Under the pieces are notes generated by a model. The model was not told the origin of the DNA and ran no database searches. It saw nothing but the letters and a program-made list of their open reading frames with translations. The position numbers and the translations under genes were made by a program. This document shows, piece by piece, positions 1-9,196 of a stretch of DNA of 64,000 nucleotides. This DNA comes from Streptococcus cristatus ATCC 51100 (GTDB lineage Bacteria; Bacillota; Bacilli; Lactobacillales; Streptococcaceae). The DNA is taken from assembly GCF_000222765.1 (NCBI RefSeq), contig NZ_AFUE01000002.1:1-64000 (forward strand). Reading direction: 5' to 3'. Position 1 is the first letter of the stretch, and every line of letters begins with the position of its first letter.

Positions 1-1441
<1,441 letters not shown>

Positions 1442-1543
1442 AATTTTCATTGAGCGCAGCTTTTGGCAAGTATTGTGAGCTTTGAGTAGTTATTCAATTT
1501 TGAGTTGACAAGGCAACAAGATGTTGTAAGTTAATTCAAAAAG

Positions 1544-1659
1544 TTAAGTGACGATAGCCTAGGAGATACACCTGTACCCATGCCGAACACAGAAGTTAAG
1601 CCCTAGAACGCCGGAAGTAGTTGGGGGTTGCCCCCTGTGAGATATGGTAGTCGCTTAGC
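1544..1659 (+). rRNA. 5S ribosomal RNA
   Basis: A segment of about 116 nt, 100 nt after the 23S gene, has the conserved 5S core CCATGCCGAACACAGAAG. Its ends can pair (TTAAGTGACGATAGC with the TAGTCGCTTAGC end). It belongs to the same rrn transcript and leads directly into the tRNA cluster. Confidence 0.95.
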
Positions 1660-1688
1660 AGGATAGGAAGTCGGAGTACTTCCTTTTT

Positions 1689-1761
1689 GGGAGTTTAGCT
1701 CAGCTGGGAGAGCATCTGCCTTACAAGCAGAGGGTCAGCGGTTCGATCCCGTTAACTCCCA
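1689..1761 (+). tRNA. tRNA-Val (TAC)
   Basis: A 73-nt cloverleaf with acceptor GGGAGTT/AACTCCC, anticodon loop CTTACAA and T-loop GGTTCGATCC. No CCA is encoded. It is the first of 18 tRNAs behind the rrn operon. Confidence 0.96.
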
Positions 1762-1765
1762 TATA

Positions 1766-1838
1766 GGTCCCGTAGTGTAGCGGTTATCACGTCGCCCTGT
1801 CACGGCGAAGATCGCGGGTTCGATTCCCGTCGGGACCG
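1766..1838 (+). tRNA. tRNA-Asp (GTC)
   Basis: A 73-nt cloverleaf with acceptor GGTCCCG/CGGGACC and anticodon loop CTGTCAC. It starts 4 nt after tRNA-Val. Confidence 0.96.
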
Positions 1839-1868
1839 TTGAAATTGTTAGACAGTTTCAAGAAGAAA

Positions 1869-1941
1869 GACTCGTTAGCTCAGTTGGTAGAGCATTTGAC
1901 TTTTAATCAAAGGGTCACTGGTTCGAGCCCAGTACGGGTCA
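1869..1941 (+). tRNA. tRNA-Lys (TTT)
   Basis: A 73-nt cloverleaf with acceptor GACTCGT/ACGGGTC and anticodon loop CTTTTAA. Confidence 0.96.
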
Positions 1942-1946
1942 TAAGC

Positions 1947-2028
1947 GCGGGTTTGGCGGAATTGGCAGACGCACCAGATTTAGGATCTGGCGCTTTAGGG
2001 CGTGGGGGTTCAAGTCCCTTAACCCGCA
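1947..2028 (+). tRNA. tRNA-Leu (TAG)
   Basis: An 82-nt class II tRNA with a long variable arm, acceptor GCGGGTT/AACCCGC and anticodon TAG in the loop of the CAGAT/ATCTG stem. Confidence 0.95.
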
Positions 2029-2043
2029 TAGAAATATATATGA

Positions 2044-2116
2044 GCCGGCTTAGCTCAGTTGGTAGAGCATCTGATTTGTAATCAGAGGGTCGCGTGTTCA
2101 AGTCATGTAGCCGGCA
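2044..2116 (+). tRNA. tRNA-Thr (TGT)
   Basis: A 73-nt cloverleaf with acceptor GCCGGCT/AGCCGGC and anticodon loop TTTGTAA. Confidence 0.96.
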
Positions 2117-2134
2117 TTTTTTTTGGATAGAGAT

Positions 2135-2206
2135 GCGAACGTAGTTCAGTGGTAGAACACCACCTTGCCAAGGTGGGGGTCGCGGGTTCGAATCCCGTCG
2201 TTCGCT
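2135..2206 (+). tRNA. tRNA-Gly (GCC)
   Basis: A 72-nt cloverleaf with acceptor GCGAACG/CGTTCGC and anticodon loop TTGCCAA. Confidence 0.96.
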
Positions 2207-2211
2207 TTGAG

Positions 2212-2297
2212 GCCGGGGTGGCGGAACTGGCAGACGCACAGGACTTAAAATCCTGCGATTGGTAACGATCGTACCGGTTCGATTCCGGTCCTCGGCA
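2212..2297 (+). tRNA. tRNA-Leu (TAA)
   Basis: An 86-nt class II tRNA with a long variable arm and anticodon TAA in the loop of the AGGA/TCCT stem. Confidence 0.95.
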
Positions 2298-2315
2298 TAG
2301 CGGATATGCGACAGG

Positions 2316-2389
2316 GCACCCTTAGCTCAACTGGATAGAGTACCTGACTACGAATCAGGCGGTTAGAGGTTCGACTCCTCTAGGGTGCA
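2316..2389 (+). tRNA. tRNA-Arg (ACG), first copy
   Basis: A 74-nt cloverleaf with acceptor GCACCCT/AGGGTGC and anticodon loop CTACGAA, where A34 would be read as inosine. The second copy at 2447-2520 is identical by eye. Confidence 0.96.
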
Positions 2390-2399
2390 TAAGAAAGTT

Positions 2400-2428
2400 T
2401 TGACTTTTTTATGTGTTTTTGTTATAAT
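2400..2428 (+). promoter_or_regulatory. Promoter inside the tRNA cluster
   Basis: TTGACT (2400-2405), a 17-nt spacer and TATAAT (2423-2428) form a near-consensus sigma-A promoter. It lies between the two tRNA-Arg copies, so the distal tRNAs could be transcribed independently of the rrn promoters. Confidence 0.75.
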
Positions 2429-2446
2429 TGATTATCGTGATATAGA

Positions 2447-2520
2447 GCACCCTTAGCTCAACTGGATAGAGTACCTGACTACGAATCAGGCGGTTAGAGG
2501 TTCGACTCCTCTAGGGTGCA
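2447..2520 (+). tRNA. tRNA-Arg (ACG), second copy
   Basis: This repeats the sequence of the tRNA at 2316-2389. It follows a strong internal promoter (2400-2428), whose expected start falls about 12 nt before this gene. Confidence 0.96.
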
Positions 2521-2562
2521 TGAAGGGAAACGAGGTCATATGACTGCGTTTTTACTTATGAT

Positions 2563-2636
2563 CGGGAAGTAGCTCAGCTTGGTAGAGTACTTGGTTTGGG
2601 ACCAAGGTGTCGCAGGTTCGAATCCTGTCTTCCCGA
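2563..2636 (+). tRNA. tRNA-Pro (TGG)
   Basis: A 74-nt cloverleaf with acceptor CGGGAAG/CTTCCCG and anticodon loop TTTGGGA. Confidence 0.96.
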
Positions 2637-2641
2637 TATCT

Positions 2642-2715
2642 GGCGGTGTAGCTCAGCTGGCTAGAGCGTCCGGTTCATACCCGGGAGGTCGGGGGTTCGA
2701 TCCCCTTCGCCGCTA
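2642..2715 (+). tRNA. tRNA with CAT anticodon (probably elongator Met)
   Basis: A 74-nt cloverleaf with acceptor GGCGGTG and anticodon loop TTCATAC. It lacks initiator features. One of the two non-initiator CAT tRNAs here may be tRNA-Ile2, whose C34 is changed to lysidine. I assign this one to Met from its resemblance to Bacillus elongator Met. Confidence 0.85.
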
Positions 2716-2728
2716 TAACGATCTTGTT

Positions 2729-2802
2729 GGACCTTTAGCTCAGCTGGTTAGAGCTCTCGGCTCATAACCGAGTGGTCGTAGGTTCAAGTCCTACAAGGTC
2801 CA
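2729..2802 (+). tRNA. tRNA with CAT anticodon (Met or lysidine-modified Ile2)
   Basis: A 74-nt cloverleaf with acceptor GGACCTT/AAGGTCC and anticodon loop CTCATAA. The acceptor and anticodon arm resemble tRNA-Ile2 of other Firmicutes, but sequence alone does not settle Met versus Ile. Confidence 0.85.
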
Positions 2803-2815
2803 TAATGAATATCTT

Positions 2816-2905
2816 GGAGGATTACCCAAGTCCGGCTGAAGGGAACGGTCTTGAAAACCGTCAGGCGTGTAAAAGCGTGCGTGGGTTCGAATCCCACATC
2901 CTCCT
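2816..2905 (+). tRNA. tRNA-Ser (TGA)
   Basis: A 90-nt class II tRNA with acceptor GGAGGAT/ATCCTCC, anticodon loop CTTGAAA and a long variable arm. Confidence 0.95.
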
Positions 2906-2918
2906 TAGATTAGAATAT

Positions 2919-2992
<74 letters not shown>

Positions 2993-2995
2993 TTT

Positions 2996-3068
2996 GGCTC
3001 GGTAGCTCAGTTGGTAGAGCAATGGATTGAAGCTCCATGTGTCGGCGGTTCGATTCCGTCTCGCGCCA
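2996..3068 (+). tRNA. tRNA-Phe (GAA)
   Basis: A 73-nt cloverleaf with anticodon loop TTGAAGC. The acceptor strands GGCTCGG and TCGCGCC leave a T4:C69 mismatch. The rest of the cloverleaf is regular. Confidence 0.94.
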
Positions 3069-3084
3069 TACCATTATCTAAGAT

Positions 3085-3155
3085 GCGGGTGTAGTTTAGT
3101 GGTAAAACTACAGCCTTCCAAGCTGTTGTCGCGAGTTCGATTCTCGTCACCCGCT
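3085..3155 (+). tRNA. tRNA-Gly (TCC)
   Basis: A 71-nt cloverleaf with acceptor GCGGGTG/CACCCGC and anticodon loop CTTCCAA. Confidence 0.95.
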
Positions 3156-3189
3156 TTGAACGGAAGTTCATACCAAGTTTTTATAACTT

Positions 3190-3263
<74 letters not shown>

Positions 3264-3274
3264 TTAAGTATATT

Positions 3275-3362
3275 GGAGAATTACTCAAGAGGCTGAAGAG
3301 GACGGTTTGCTAAATCGTTAGGTCGGGTAACTGGCGCGGGGGTTCGAATCCCCCATTCTCCG
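3275..3362 (+). tRNA. tRNA-Ser (GCT)
   Basis: An 88-nt class II tRNA with acceptor GGAGAAT/ATTCTCC and anticodon loop TTGCTAA. It is the last tRNA of the cluster. Confidence 0.95.
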
Positions 3363-3368
3363 TAAATA

Positions 3369-3402
3369 AGGGAGTTTAGCATTTGCTATCTCCTTTTCTT
3401 GT
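3369..3402 (+). terminator. Probable end of the rrn/tRNA transcript
   Basis: GGGAG, an AGCA-ATT-TGCT hairpin and CTCC precede a T-rich run (TTTTCTTGTTTT) just after the last tRNA. The stem has a bulge, so this is a moderate call. Confidence 0.5.
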
Positions 3403-3528
3403 TTTATGATGTTTTTATTTTGTAGAATTGTTTCTTATTGTTAGTTTGAACTCGGTTTGTTGAGTTATTATAGTCTGCTCTGGATTTATATAAGCGCTTT
3501 TAGGGATTTAGTGGTTGCGGAGATTGGA

Positions 3529-4344
3529 ATGAATAAATTAAAGATGTCTAAATTTTTGATTTCTATTTTGCTATTGGGAATTGTTATGATAAGCTTGATA
3601 CTTTCCCCTTTTTCACCATGGATTGTTTCTGTGACTGGTGATTTTTTGTCCAGTGTTGATCGGGTAGTTGCTATTCCTTTTAATTATTTTGCTAAGGAAA
3701 AGAAAAAGGTTGTTCATTTAATAGATACCTATCAAGAAAATGAAACCCTAAAAGGAACAATTTACAATCTTGAAGAAAAGGCAAATATTTCTGATTCCTT
3801 AAAATTGGAGAATGAACAGTTGCGTTCTCTCTTAGAGTTACGAAATAATGATCAAAGTGCTGTCAAGATTGCTGCAGAGGTTATTTCTCGCTCTCCATCT
3901 ACTTGGAAGAATGAATTAACTCTTGATAAGGGGCAGTCAAGAAATGTGACAACCTCTATGCTGGCTATTTCTAACGGTGGTTTGATCGGAGCGGTTAGCA
4001 GTGTTTCCGACTCTTCAAGTGTTGTTAGTCTGCTTACAAATGAAAAGAATAATAATTCTATTGCAATTAAGATTCAGACAAAAACAGGCTTTGCCTATGG
4101 CATTATTGTTGGTTTTGACACTGAGAAGTCAGCTTTTATCGTCAGCCAGCTAAATACGGTGGATGGAATTGAAGAAGGGGCAACTGTGACGACAAGTGGT
4201 CTCGGCTCTTATAATGCTGAGAATGTTTTGGTTGGTCAGGTTTTATCAATATCAGCTGGTAAGGACCAATTAAACAAGGAAGTTTTGGTGAAGCCTGCTG
4301 CAGATTTGTCTGATATTCAAGCGGTTTTGTTGGTGAGAAATTAG
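3529..4344 (+). CDS. mreC: Cell shape-determining protein MreC
   Basis: MreC links the cytoplasmic cell-shape machinery to peptidoglycan synthesis; in ovococci it works with MreD in side-wall elongation. The 271-residue product, close to the pneumococcal length, has one N-terminal membrane segment (about residues 8-28), a coiled coil (about 55-95) and the beta-rich MreC domain. I start at the ATG at 3529, preceded by GGAG with 6-nt spacing, because an upstream in-frame start at 3457 would add 24 residues without a good ribosome site. It is followed one base later by mreD. Confidence 0.93.
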   Translation: MNKLKMSKFLISILLLGIVMISLILSPFSPWIVSVTGDFLSSVDRVVAIPFNYFAKEKKKVVHLIDTYQENETLKGTIYNLEEKANISDSLKLENEQLRSLLELRNNDQSAVKIAAEVISRSPSTWKNELTLDKGQSRNVTTSMLAISNGGLIGAVSSVSDSSSVVSLLTNEKNNNSIAIKIQTKTGFAYGIIVGFDTEKSAFIVSQLNTVDGIEEGATVTTSGLGSYNAENVLVGQVLSISAGKDQLNKEVLVKPAADLSDIQAVLLVRN

Positions 4345-4345
4345 T

Positions 4346-4846
4346 ATGAAAATTCTAAGAGGAACTTTTTTTACAACTTTGTTTTTATTTCTGATCTTCT
4401 TCATTGATGGTCAATTATCAAGAAGTCTTGTAGATCTTTTTGCTGAGAAGTGGCATCCGGCAAGTCATATTTTATTGTTTTTTACGGTTTTCTTATTTTT
4501 AAACTTTTCAAAGGAATATATTTTTTTCCTCTTTTTTACTTTAGGGCTTTTTTACGATGTTTATTATCTACATGTGATTGGGCTTTTCACCTTCATACTG
4601 CCTCTACTGACAGTTGCCATCTATCATTTTCTTTCTGTATTTTTGCTAAATCGCTGGACACGCGTTTTAGCAATCATTACGATTGTCTTCTTTTTTGAAA
4701 TGATTAACTTTGTTTCTGCATTCTTATTGCACTTAGCAAGCTTTACATTCCCTGATTTTATTATCTATGCTTTGGTGCCAACTTTAGTATTTAATGCCTT
4801 TCTTTTCCTATTGTTACAGCCTTTGTTTGAAAAAGTCTATTTATGA
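4346..4846 (+). CDS. mreD: Cell shape-determining protein MreD
   Basis: A 166-residue, very hydrophobic protein with about five membrane segments, as expected for MreD, the membrane partner of MreC in septal and peripheral wall synthesis. Sequence conservation in MreD is low, so the call rests on size, hydrophobicity and position: the start is 1 nt past the mreC stop and pcsB follows. This mreC-mreD-pcsB order is standard in streptococci. Confidence 0.9.
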   Translation: MKILRGTFFTTLFLFLIFFIDGQLSRSLVDLFAEKWHPASHILLFFTVFLFLNFSKEYIFFLFFTLGLFYDVYYLHVIGLFTFILPLLTVAIYHFLSVFLLNRWTRVLAIITIVFFFEMINFVSAFLLHLASFTFPDFIIYALVPTLVFNAFLFLLLQPLFEKVYL

Positions 4847-4863
4847 TGATTTAGAAATAGAAA

Positions 4864-4914
4864 TGTAACGAATGCGTAATATATAGCCAGAATTTTTTTG
4901 ATATACTATATAAT
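4864..4914 (+). promoter_or_regulatory. pcsB promoter with WalR (VicR)-type box
   Basis: TGTAAC-GAATG-CGTAAT (4864-4880) matches the WalR/VicR box TGTWAH-N5-TGTWAH with one mismatch. It lies upstream of a TATAAT (4909-4914) that has no recognisable -35, as expected for an activator-dependent promoter. pcsB is the classic essential WalR target in streptococci. Confidence 0.7.
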
Positions 4915-4944
4915 GTCTTATTAAGAAGGAGTGTTAATATCTTT

Positions 4945-6144
4945 ATGAAGAAAAAGCTACTTACATCAGTTTTATTAAGTGCAGTGATCCTTTCTCAAGG
5001 TGCTGTGCTAGTAAATGTTAAAGCTGATAGTACAGATGATAAAATTGCAGCTCAAAATAGTAAAATTGATAGTTTAACAAATCAACAAAAAGATGCACAA
5101 GCACAAGTTGATGAAATTCAAAAACAAGTTTCAGCTATTCAAAAGCAACAAGAAGTGCTTCAAGCAGAAAATGAAAAATTGAATGCTGAATCTGCGAAAC
5201 TTACTGCTGAAATTGAAGAGTTATCAAAGAATATTGTTGCTCGTAATGAGTCTCTTGCAAACCAAGCGCGTAGTGCTCAAACAAATGGTACAGCAACAAG
5301 CTACATCAACACAATCATCAACTCTGCTTCAATCACTGAAGCTATCTCTCGTGTAGCAGCGATGAGCGAAATCGTTTCGGCTAACAACAAAATGCTGGAA
5401 CAACAAAAAGAAGATAAAGAAAAGATTTCTGAAAAACAAGTTGCTAACAATGAAGCTATCAATACAGTCATTGCAAACCAACAAAAACTTGCAGACGATG
5501 CTCAAACGTTGACAACTAAGCAAGCTGAACTAAAGGTTGCTCAACTGAACCTTGCAGCTGAAAAAGCAACTGCTGAAAATGAGAAAAATAGTCTCTTAGA
5601 GCAAAAAGCAGCAGCTGAAAAAGCAGCAGCTGAGGCAGCAGCGGCAGAAGCAGCATATAAGAACCAGCAACAAGCGCAACAACAAGCAATCCTTGCTTCA
5701 GGAAATACAAGCTTTGCAGCACAAGTTCAAGCTGTAAATAATACAGGTGGAACTCCTGCAGCAGAAGCAGCAGTTGCTACATCAGCAGTTGCTGCAACTC
5801 CAACATATAGCCTTTCAGCATCAACTTATCCTGTAGGTCAATGTACTTGGGGTGCTAAGACTTTGGCACCATGGGCTGGTGACTTCTGGGGTAACGGTGG
5901 CCAATGGGCAGCTAGTGCAGCAGCAGCAGGCTTCCGTACTGGTTCACAACCACAAGTTGGAGCTATCGCATGTTGGAACGACGGTGGCTACGGACACGTT
6001 GCAGTCGTAACAGCGGTTCAATCTGCTAACAACATTCAAGTATCAGAAGCAAACTATGCTGGTAACCAATCACTCGGTAATCACCGTGGATGGTTTGACC
6101 CAACAAATGCACAAGGATACGTAACATACATCTATCCAAACTAA
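4945..6144 (+). CDS. pcsB: Peptidoglycan hydrolase PcsB (cell division, CHAP domain)
   Basis: PcsB is the secreted CHAP-domain hydrolase that FtsEX activates to split the septum of streptococci. The 399-residue product has a signal peptide (1-27), a long Gln/Ala/Glu-rich coiled coil (about 30-235), an Ala-rich linker and a C-terminal CHAP domain (about 290-399). The catalytic pair is Cys300 (in GQCTWGAK) and His351 (in GYGHVAVV), spaced 51 residues as in pneumococcal PcsB. GAAGGAG precedes the ATG. The CHAP domain closely resembles that of the hydrolase at 12450-14396. Confidence 0.96.
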   Translation: MKKKLLTSVLLSAVILSQGAVLVNVKADSTDDKIAAQNSKIDSLTNQQKDAQAQVDEIQKQVSAIQKQQEVLQAENEKLNAESAKLTAEIEELSKNIVARNESLANQARSAQTNGTATSYINTIINSASITEAISRVAAMSEIVSANNKMLEQQKEDKEKISEKQVANNEAINTVIANQQKLADDAQTLTTKQAELKVAQLNLAAEKATAENEKNSLLEQKAAAEKAAAEAAAAEAAYKNQQQAQQQAILASGNTSFAAQVQAVNNTGGTPAAEAAVATSAVAATPTYSLSASTYPVGQCTWGAKTLAPWAGDFWGNGGQWAASAAAAGFRTGSQPQVGAIACWNDGGYGHVAVVTAVQSANNIQVSEANYAGNQSLGNHRGWFDPTNAQGYVTYIYPN

Positions 6145-6156
6145 TGAAATATGAAG

Positions 6157-6330
6157 GAGGCTGGGACAAAAGTCCTAGCCTCTTAATTGTCTTTGGATTG
6201 TCGAGCAAAACGCAGTGGTTGAGTGGGCTCTACTAGGCTGATTTCATCAGCTTTTACAGCCCTACTCAACTGTGCGGAGGTGGGACGACGAAATCGAATT
6301 CTAACGAATTACCGATTTCTGTCCCACTCT
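6157..6330 (+). repeat. Interspersed 174-bp triple-hairpin repeat, copy 1
   Basis: A structured element with near-identical full copies at 29886-30059 (inverted) and 62520-62693, and a partial copy at 22862-22983. The left hairpin is GGCTGGGAC-AAAA-GTCCTAGCC. The central hairpin is TTGAGTGGGCT/AGCCCTACTCAA around GCTGAT/ATCAGC. The right hairpin is GTGGGAC/GTCCCAC enclosing GAAATCG/CGATTTC. Outer ends GAGGCTGGGACA and (reverse complement) GAGTGGGACAG form imperfect terminal inverted repeats. It follows pcsB and may end its transcript. Confidence 0.9.
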
Positions 6331-6434
6331 CCCTTTTATTTTTTATTGAAAAATTGCTAGAAAAGCGTTACAATGGTAGGTAGGACAAATGCAATTGGTT
6401 ACAATAAAAGACGATTTAGAATCTGGAGGGAATC

Positions 6435-7403
6435 ATGTCTTTTTCTGAATTAAAGCTCTTTGCTCTTTCTTCTAATCAAGAATTAGCGAAACGTGTTGCA
6501 AAAGAGATTGGTATACCGCTTGGTAAATCAACGGTTCGTCAATTTTCTGACGGGGAAATTCAAGTAAACATCGAAGAATCGATCCGTGGTAAGCACGTTT
6601 TTATCTTGCAGTCGACTAGCTCACCTGTCAATGACAATCTGATGGAGATTTTGATCATGGTGGATGCCTTGAAGCGGGCTAGTGCGGAGTCTATCAATGT
6701 AGTGATGCCTTACTATGGCTATGCTAGACAAGATCGAAAAGCTCGTGCTCGTGAGCCAATTACATCTAAATTAGTGGCTAACCTAATGGAGATTGCTGGG
6801 GTAGACCGCCTATTGACCATTGATTTGCATGCTGCTCAGATCCAAGGTTTCTTTGACATTCCTGTGGATCATTTGATGGGAGCGCCTTTGATTGCTGATT
6901 ATTTTGAGCGTCGGGGCATGGTTGGTAGCGACTATGTGGTTGTCAGCCCAGACCACGGTGGTGTCAGCCGCGCTCGTAAGTTGGCTGAATTTCTCAAGAC
7001 TTCGATTGCGATTATCGACAAACGTCGCAGCGTTGATAAGATGAATACCAGTGAAGTCATGAATATCATTGGTAAGGTGGAAGGTAAGACCTGTATTCTG
7101 ATAGATGATATGATTGATACAGCGGGGACCATTTGTCATGCGGCAGACGCTTTGGCAGAGTCAGGTGCTGTGGAAGTCTATGCGAGCTGTACTCACCCAG
7201 TCTTGTCGGGACCAGCTATGGAAAATATCCAAAAATCCGCTATCAAAAAACTAGTGGTTTTAGATACTATCTACCTTTCAGAGGACAGATTAATCGATAA
7301 GATTGAGCAGATTTCTATCGCTCATCTCTTGGCAGAAGCCATTGTTCGGATCCATGAAAAACGTCCACTTTCCCCCCTTTTTGAAGTAGCAAAAAAGGCT
7401 TAA
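6435..7403 (+). CDS. prs: Ribose-phosphate pyrophosphokinase
   Basis: It makes PRPP from ribose 5-phosphate and ATP for purine, pyrimidine, His and Trp synthesis in the cytoplasm. The 322-residue class I enzyme has the N-terminal phosphate-binding segment ([19 protein letters not shown]), the flexible-loop lysine and arginine ([13 protein letters not shown]) and the PRPP-binding loop [25 protein letters not shown] gives a clear ribosome site. Streptococci usually carry two prs paralogues; this is the one next to pcsB. Confidence 0.95.
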   Translation: MSFSELKLFALSSNQELAKRVAKEIGIPLGKSTVRQFSDGEIQVNIEESIRGKHVFILQSTSSPVNDNLMEILIMVDALKRASAESINVVMPYYGYARQDRKARAREPITSKLVANLMEIAGVDRLLTIDLHAAQIQGFFDIPVDHLMGAPLIADYFERRGMVGSDYVVVSPDHGGVSRARKLAEFLKTSIAIIDKRRSVDKMNTSEVMNIIGKVEGKTCILIDDMIDTAGTICHAADALAESGAVEVYASCTHPVLSGPAMENIQKSAIKKLVVLDTIYLSEDRLIDKIEQISIAHLLAEAIVRIHEKRPLSPLFEVAKKA

Positions 7404-7438
7404 AAGTGCCTTGATCAAGATTTTTTTTAGCAAAAGAC

Positions 7439-7489
7439 TTGACAATTTAAAGAATATTTCATATACTATACATAGTAACGATAGTTACC
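7439..7489 (+). promoter_or_regulatory. Strong promoter of the secreted LPKTS protein
   Basis: TTGACA (7439-7444), a 17-nt spacer and TATACT (7462-7467). Downstream, GTAAC-GATA-GTTAC (about 7476-7489) forms an inverted repeat over the expected transcription start, which could be an operator or an mRNA 5' hairpin. Confidence 0.65.
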
Positions 7490-7528
7490 AAATAAAAAAT
7501 GTTTTTTATATAAAAAAGGAGAAAACAA

Positions 7529-8164
7529 ATGAAAAAAGTTGTACTTTCTAGCGTAGTAGCTCTTTCATTGTTCGCAGTAGCAGCACCAGCGTTTGCTGAA
7601 AATCCAATCAACGGTGGAGCAAATACTCCAGGTGCGTATGATTCACGTGAAGCTTATGAAAACCAAACTGAATTCGTAAATGGTCGTAAAGCTAACGAAT
7701 ATGTTGGTGGTCACCAAGATAACGTTGATGCTATCGCATCACAAGACCCAGCAGTAGTTGAAGCTAAAAAAGCACTCGATGCTGTTGAAGGTGGATCACA
7801 CCTTTACGGTGAAAAGAAAGCTGCTTACGAAAGCGCATTGAACGATGCTCGTAATGCTGTTCGTAACGCTAAAATCAAAGAATCTCAAACAACATACAAC
7901 ACTGCTGACAAGAAACAAGGTTCTTACTACATCTTGAACGAAACTCCAGAACAAAAGAATCGTCGTTACGAAGAAGAACATGGTGTGAAGAACAACCAAG
8001 CTGGAGATAAGGCTACAGATAAAGCAGGAGACAAAGGTACTACACCTGCATCTAAAGAAGAAGCAGCTATGACTGAATCTAAAGCTGGTAAAGCTGGTAA
8101 AGATGCTAAAGCTGGACAAAAAGCAGCTGGTAAAGCTCTTCCAAAAACATCTGCAGTTAAATAA
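7529..8164 (+). CDS. Secreted protein of unknown function ending in LPKTS
   Basis: I do not recognise a characterised family. The 211-residue product has a signal peptide (1-23, ending APAFA), a helical charged middle (about 70-150) and a Lys/Ala/Gly-rich tail (about 155-200). It ends with LPKTSAVK (LPKTS at 204-208), so a sortase-like motif is present, but the hydrophobic helix and basic tail needed for classical wall sorting are missing. Codon use and the strong promoter suggest high expression. A class B sortase gene follows after a terminator; whether the two are partners is inference. Confidence 0.85.
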   Translation: MKKVVLSSVVALSLFAVAAPAFAENPINGGANTPGAYDSREAYENQTEFVNGRKANEYVGGHQDNVDAIASQDPAVVEAKKALDAVEGGSHLYGEKKAAYESALNDARNAVRNAKIKESQTTYNTADKKQGSYYILNETPEQKNRRYEEEHGVKNNQAGDKATDKAGDKGTTPASKEEAAMTESKAGKAGKDAKAGQKAAGKALPKTSAVK

Positions 8165-8195
8165 TTTGTTTTAAACAATTGTACTAACGCAATTT

Positions 8196-8230
8196 ATATC
8201 ACTGAACCTCTGGTTCAGTGATATTTTTTA
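8196..8230 (+). terminator. Rho-independent terminator after the LPKTS gene
   Basis: ATATCACTGAACC-TCT-GGTTCAGTGATAT is a 13-bp stem followed by a T run. It separates the abundant secreted protein from the sortase gene. Confidence 0.9.
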
Positions 8231-8255
8231 GAAATATTTTATAGGATTTTTATCT

Positions 8256-9086
8256 ATGAGAAGAAGAAGACAAAAACGACAGCAGAAAAATTGGAAAATT
8301 TTTGGTGGTTTAGGAGCTTTATTTGTTGCTATTTTAGCAGGGATTTTTCTCCTCCAACAGGTAAACTCTTCGAATTCTGCTGCTAAATCATCCACTAGTC
8401 AGCTAGGTAAGGTAACTTATACACCAAGTAAGGAAGAAAAGGAATACCTAACTAATCGTTTTAATGGTTTGAAAGCGATTAATCCTGAAACGGTGGCCTA
8501 TGTCTATGCTCCTGGTACAGAATTGGACGAGCCAGTTGTACAGACCGGTGATAACTCAACTTACTTGGATAAGACCTTTGAAGGTGGAAATGAGCCTTAT
8601 CTGGGGACTGTTTTCATGGATACTGAAAACAAAAAAGACTTTAGTGACCGTTTGACTTGGCTCTTTGGGCATGCTCGTGGGAGTCAGGTTGGTGACCACC
8701 GCATGTTTAATGATGTGAACTATTATGATAAACAGGAATACTTGGATAAGCATAAGTATGTTGTCATTGAAACACCAGAGCGTAAACTTTACTATGAAGT
8801 AATGGGCTTGGTGATCGTTCCAGAAGAGACTGCCTTTTATCGGATTAAGTTTGATGATGATAAGGATTTTGAAACTCAGCTCAAGAATATCTATGAAGCT
8901 GCTCGTACCAAAGATCAAAAAATTAAGATTAAGGCTAGTGATAAGTACGTTGTACTGTCTACTTGTCGTGAAGAGGACGAGACGATTCGCTCTAACCTCT
9001 ATCTGCGTCAAATCCCAGACTCAGAACTGCAGGATTTCCTAGCTAAGCATGGGAATGAGCTTACTTATAAAGCAACTCGTGAATAA
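8256..9086 (+). CDS. srtB: Class B sortase
   Basis: A membrane-anchored cysteine transpeptidase of the sortase superfamily, 276 residues. It has a very basic N-terminus (RRRRQKRQQK), one membrane segment (about 18-37) and an extracellular catalytic domain. The triad is visible: His139 (LFGHARG), Cys237 (LSTC) and Arg245 (TIRSNLY). The pattern NSTYLDKTF...GTVFMD and the extra helical region place it in class B rather than the housekeeping class A. No pilus or iron-uptake genes are nearby; the neighbour at 7529-8164, with its LPKTS end, is the only obvious candidate substrate. Confidence 0.88.
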   Translation: MRRRRQKRQQKNWKIFGGLGALFVAILAGIFLLQQVNSSNSAAKSSTSQLGKVTYTPSKEEKEYLTNRFNGLKAINPETVAYVYAPGTELDEPVVQTGDNSTYLDKTFEGGNEPYLGTVFMDTENKKDFSDRLTWLFGHARGSQVGDHRMFNDVNYYDKQEYLDKHKYVVIETPERKLYYEVMGLVIVPEETAFYRIKFDDDKDFETQLKNIYEAARTKDQKIKIKASDKYVVLSTCREEDETIRSNLYLRQIPDSELQDFLAKHGNELTYKATRE

Positions 9087-9116
9087 AAATCAGGATTTTT
9101 CCTGATTTTTTGTTTT
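9086..9116 (+). terminator. Terminator after srtB
   Basis: AAAATCAGGA-TTTT-TCCTGATTTT followed by TTTGTTTTT, starting at the srtB stop codon. Confidence 0.85.
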
Positions 9117-9196
9117 TCTATCTATAAATCAGATGGATTTTTGCGCAGGTGCTGCATTTATAGTATAATAGTTCTATTAGATTATCGGAGGCGGCT

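Noticed and set aside
8150-8200. Hidden sorting tail after the LPKTS motif through a frameshift
   Set aside because: None of the frames after the stop codon encodes a hydrophobic helix followed by basic residues.
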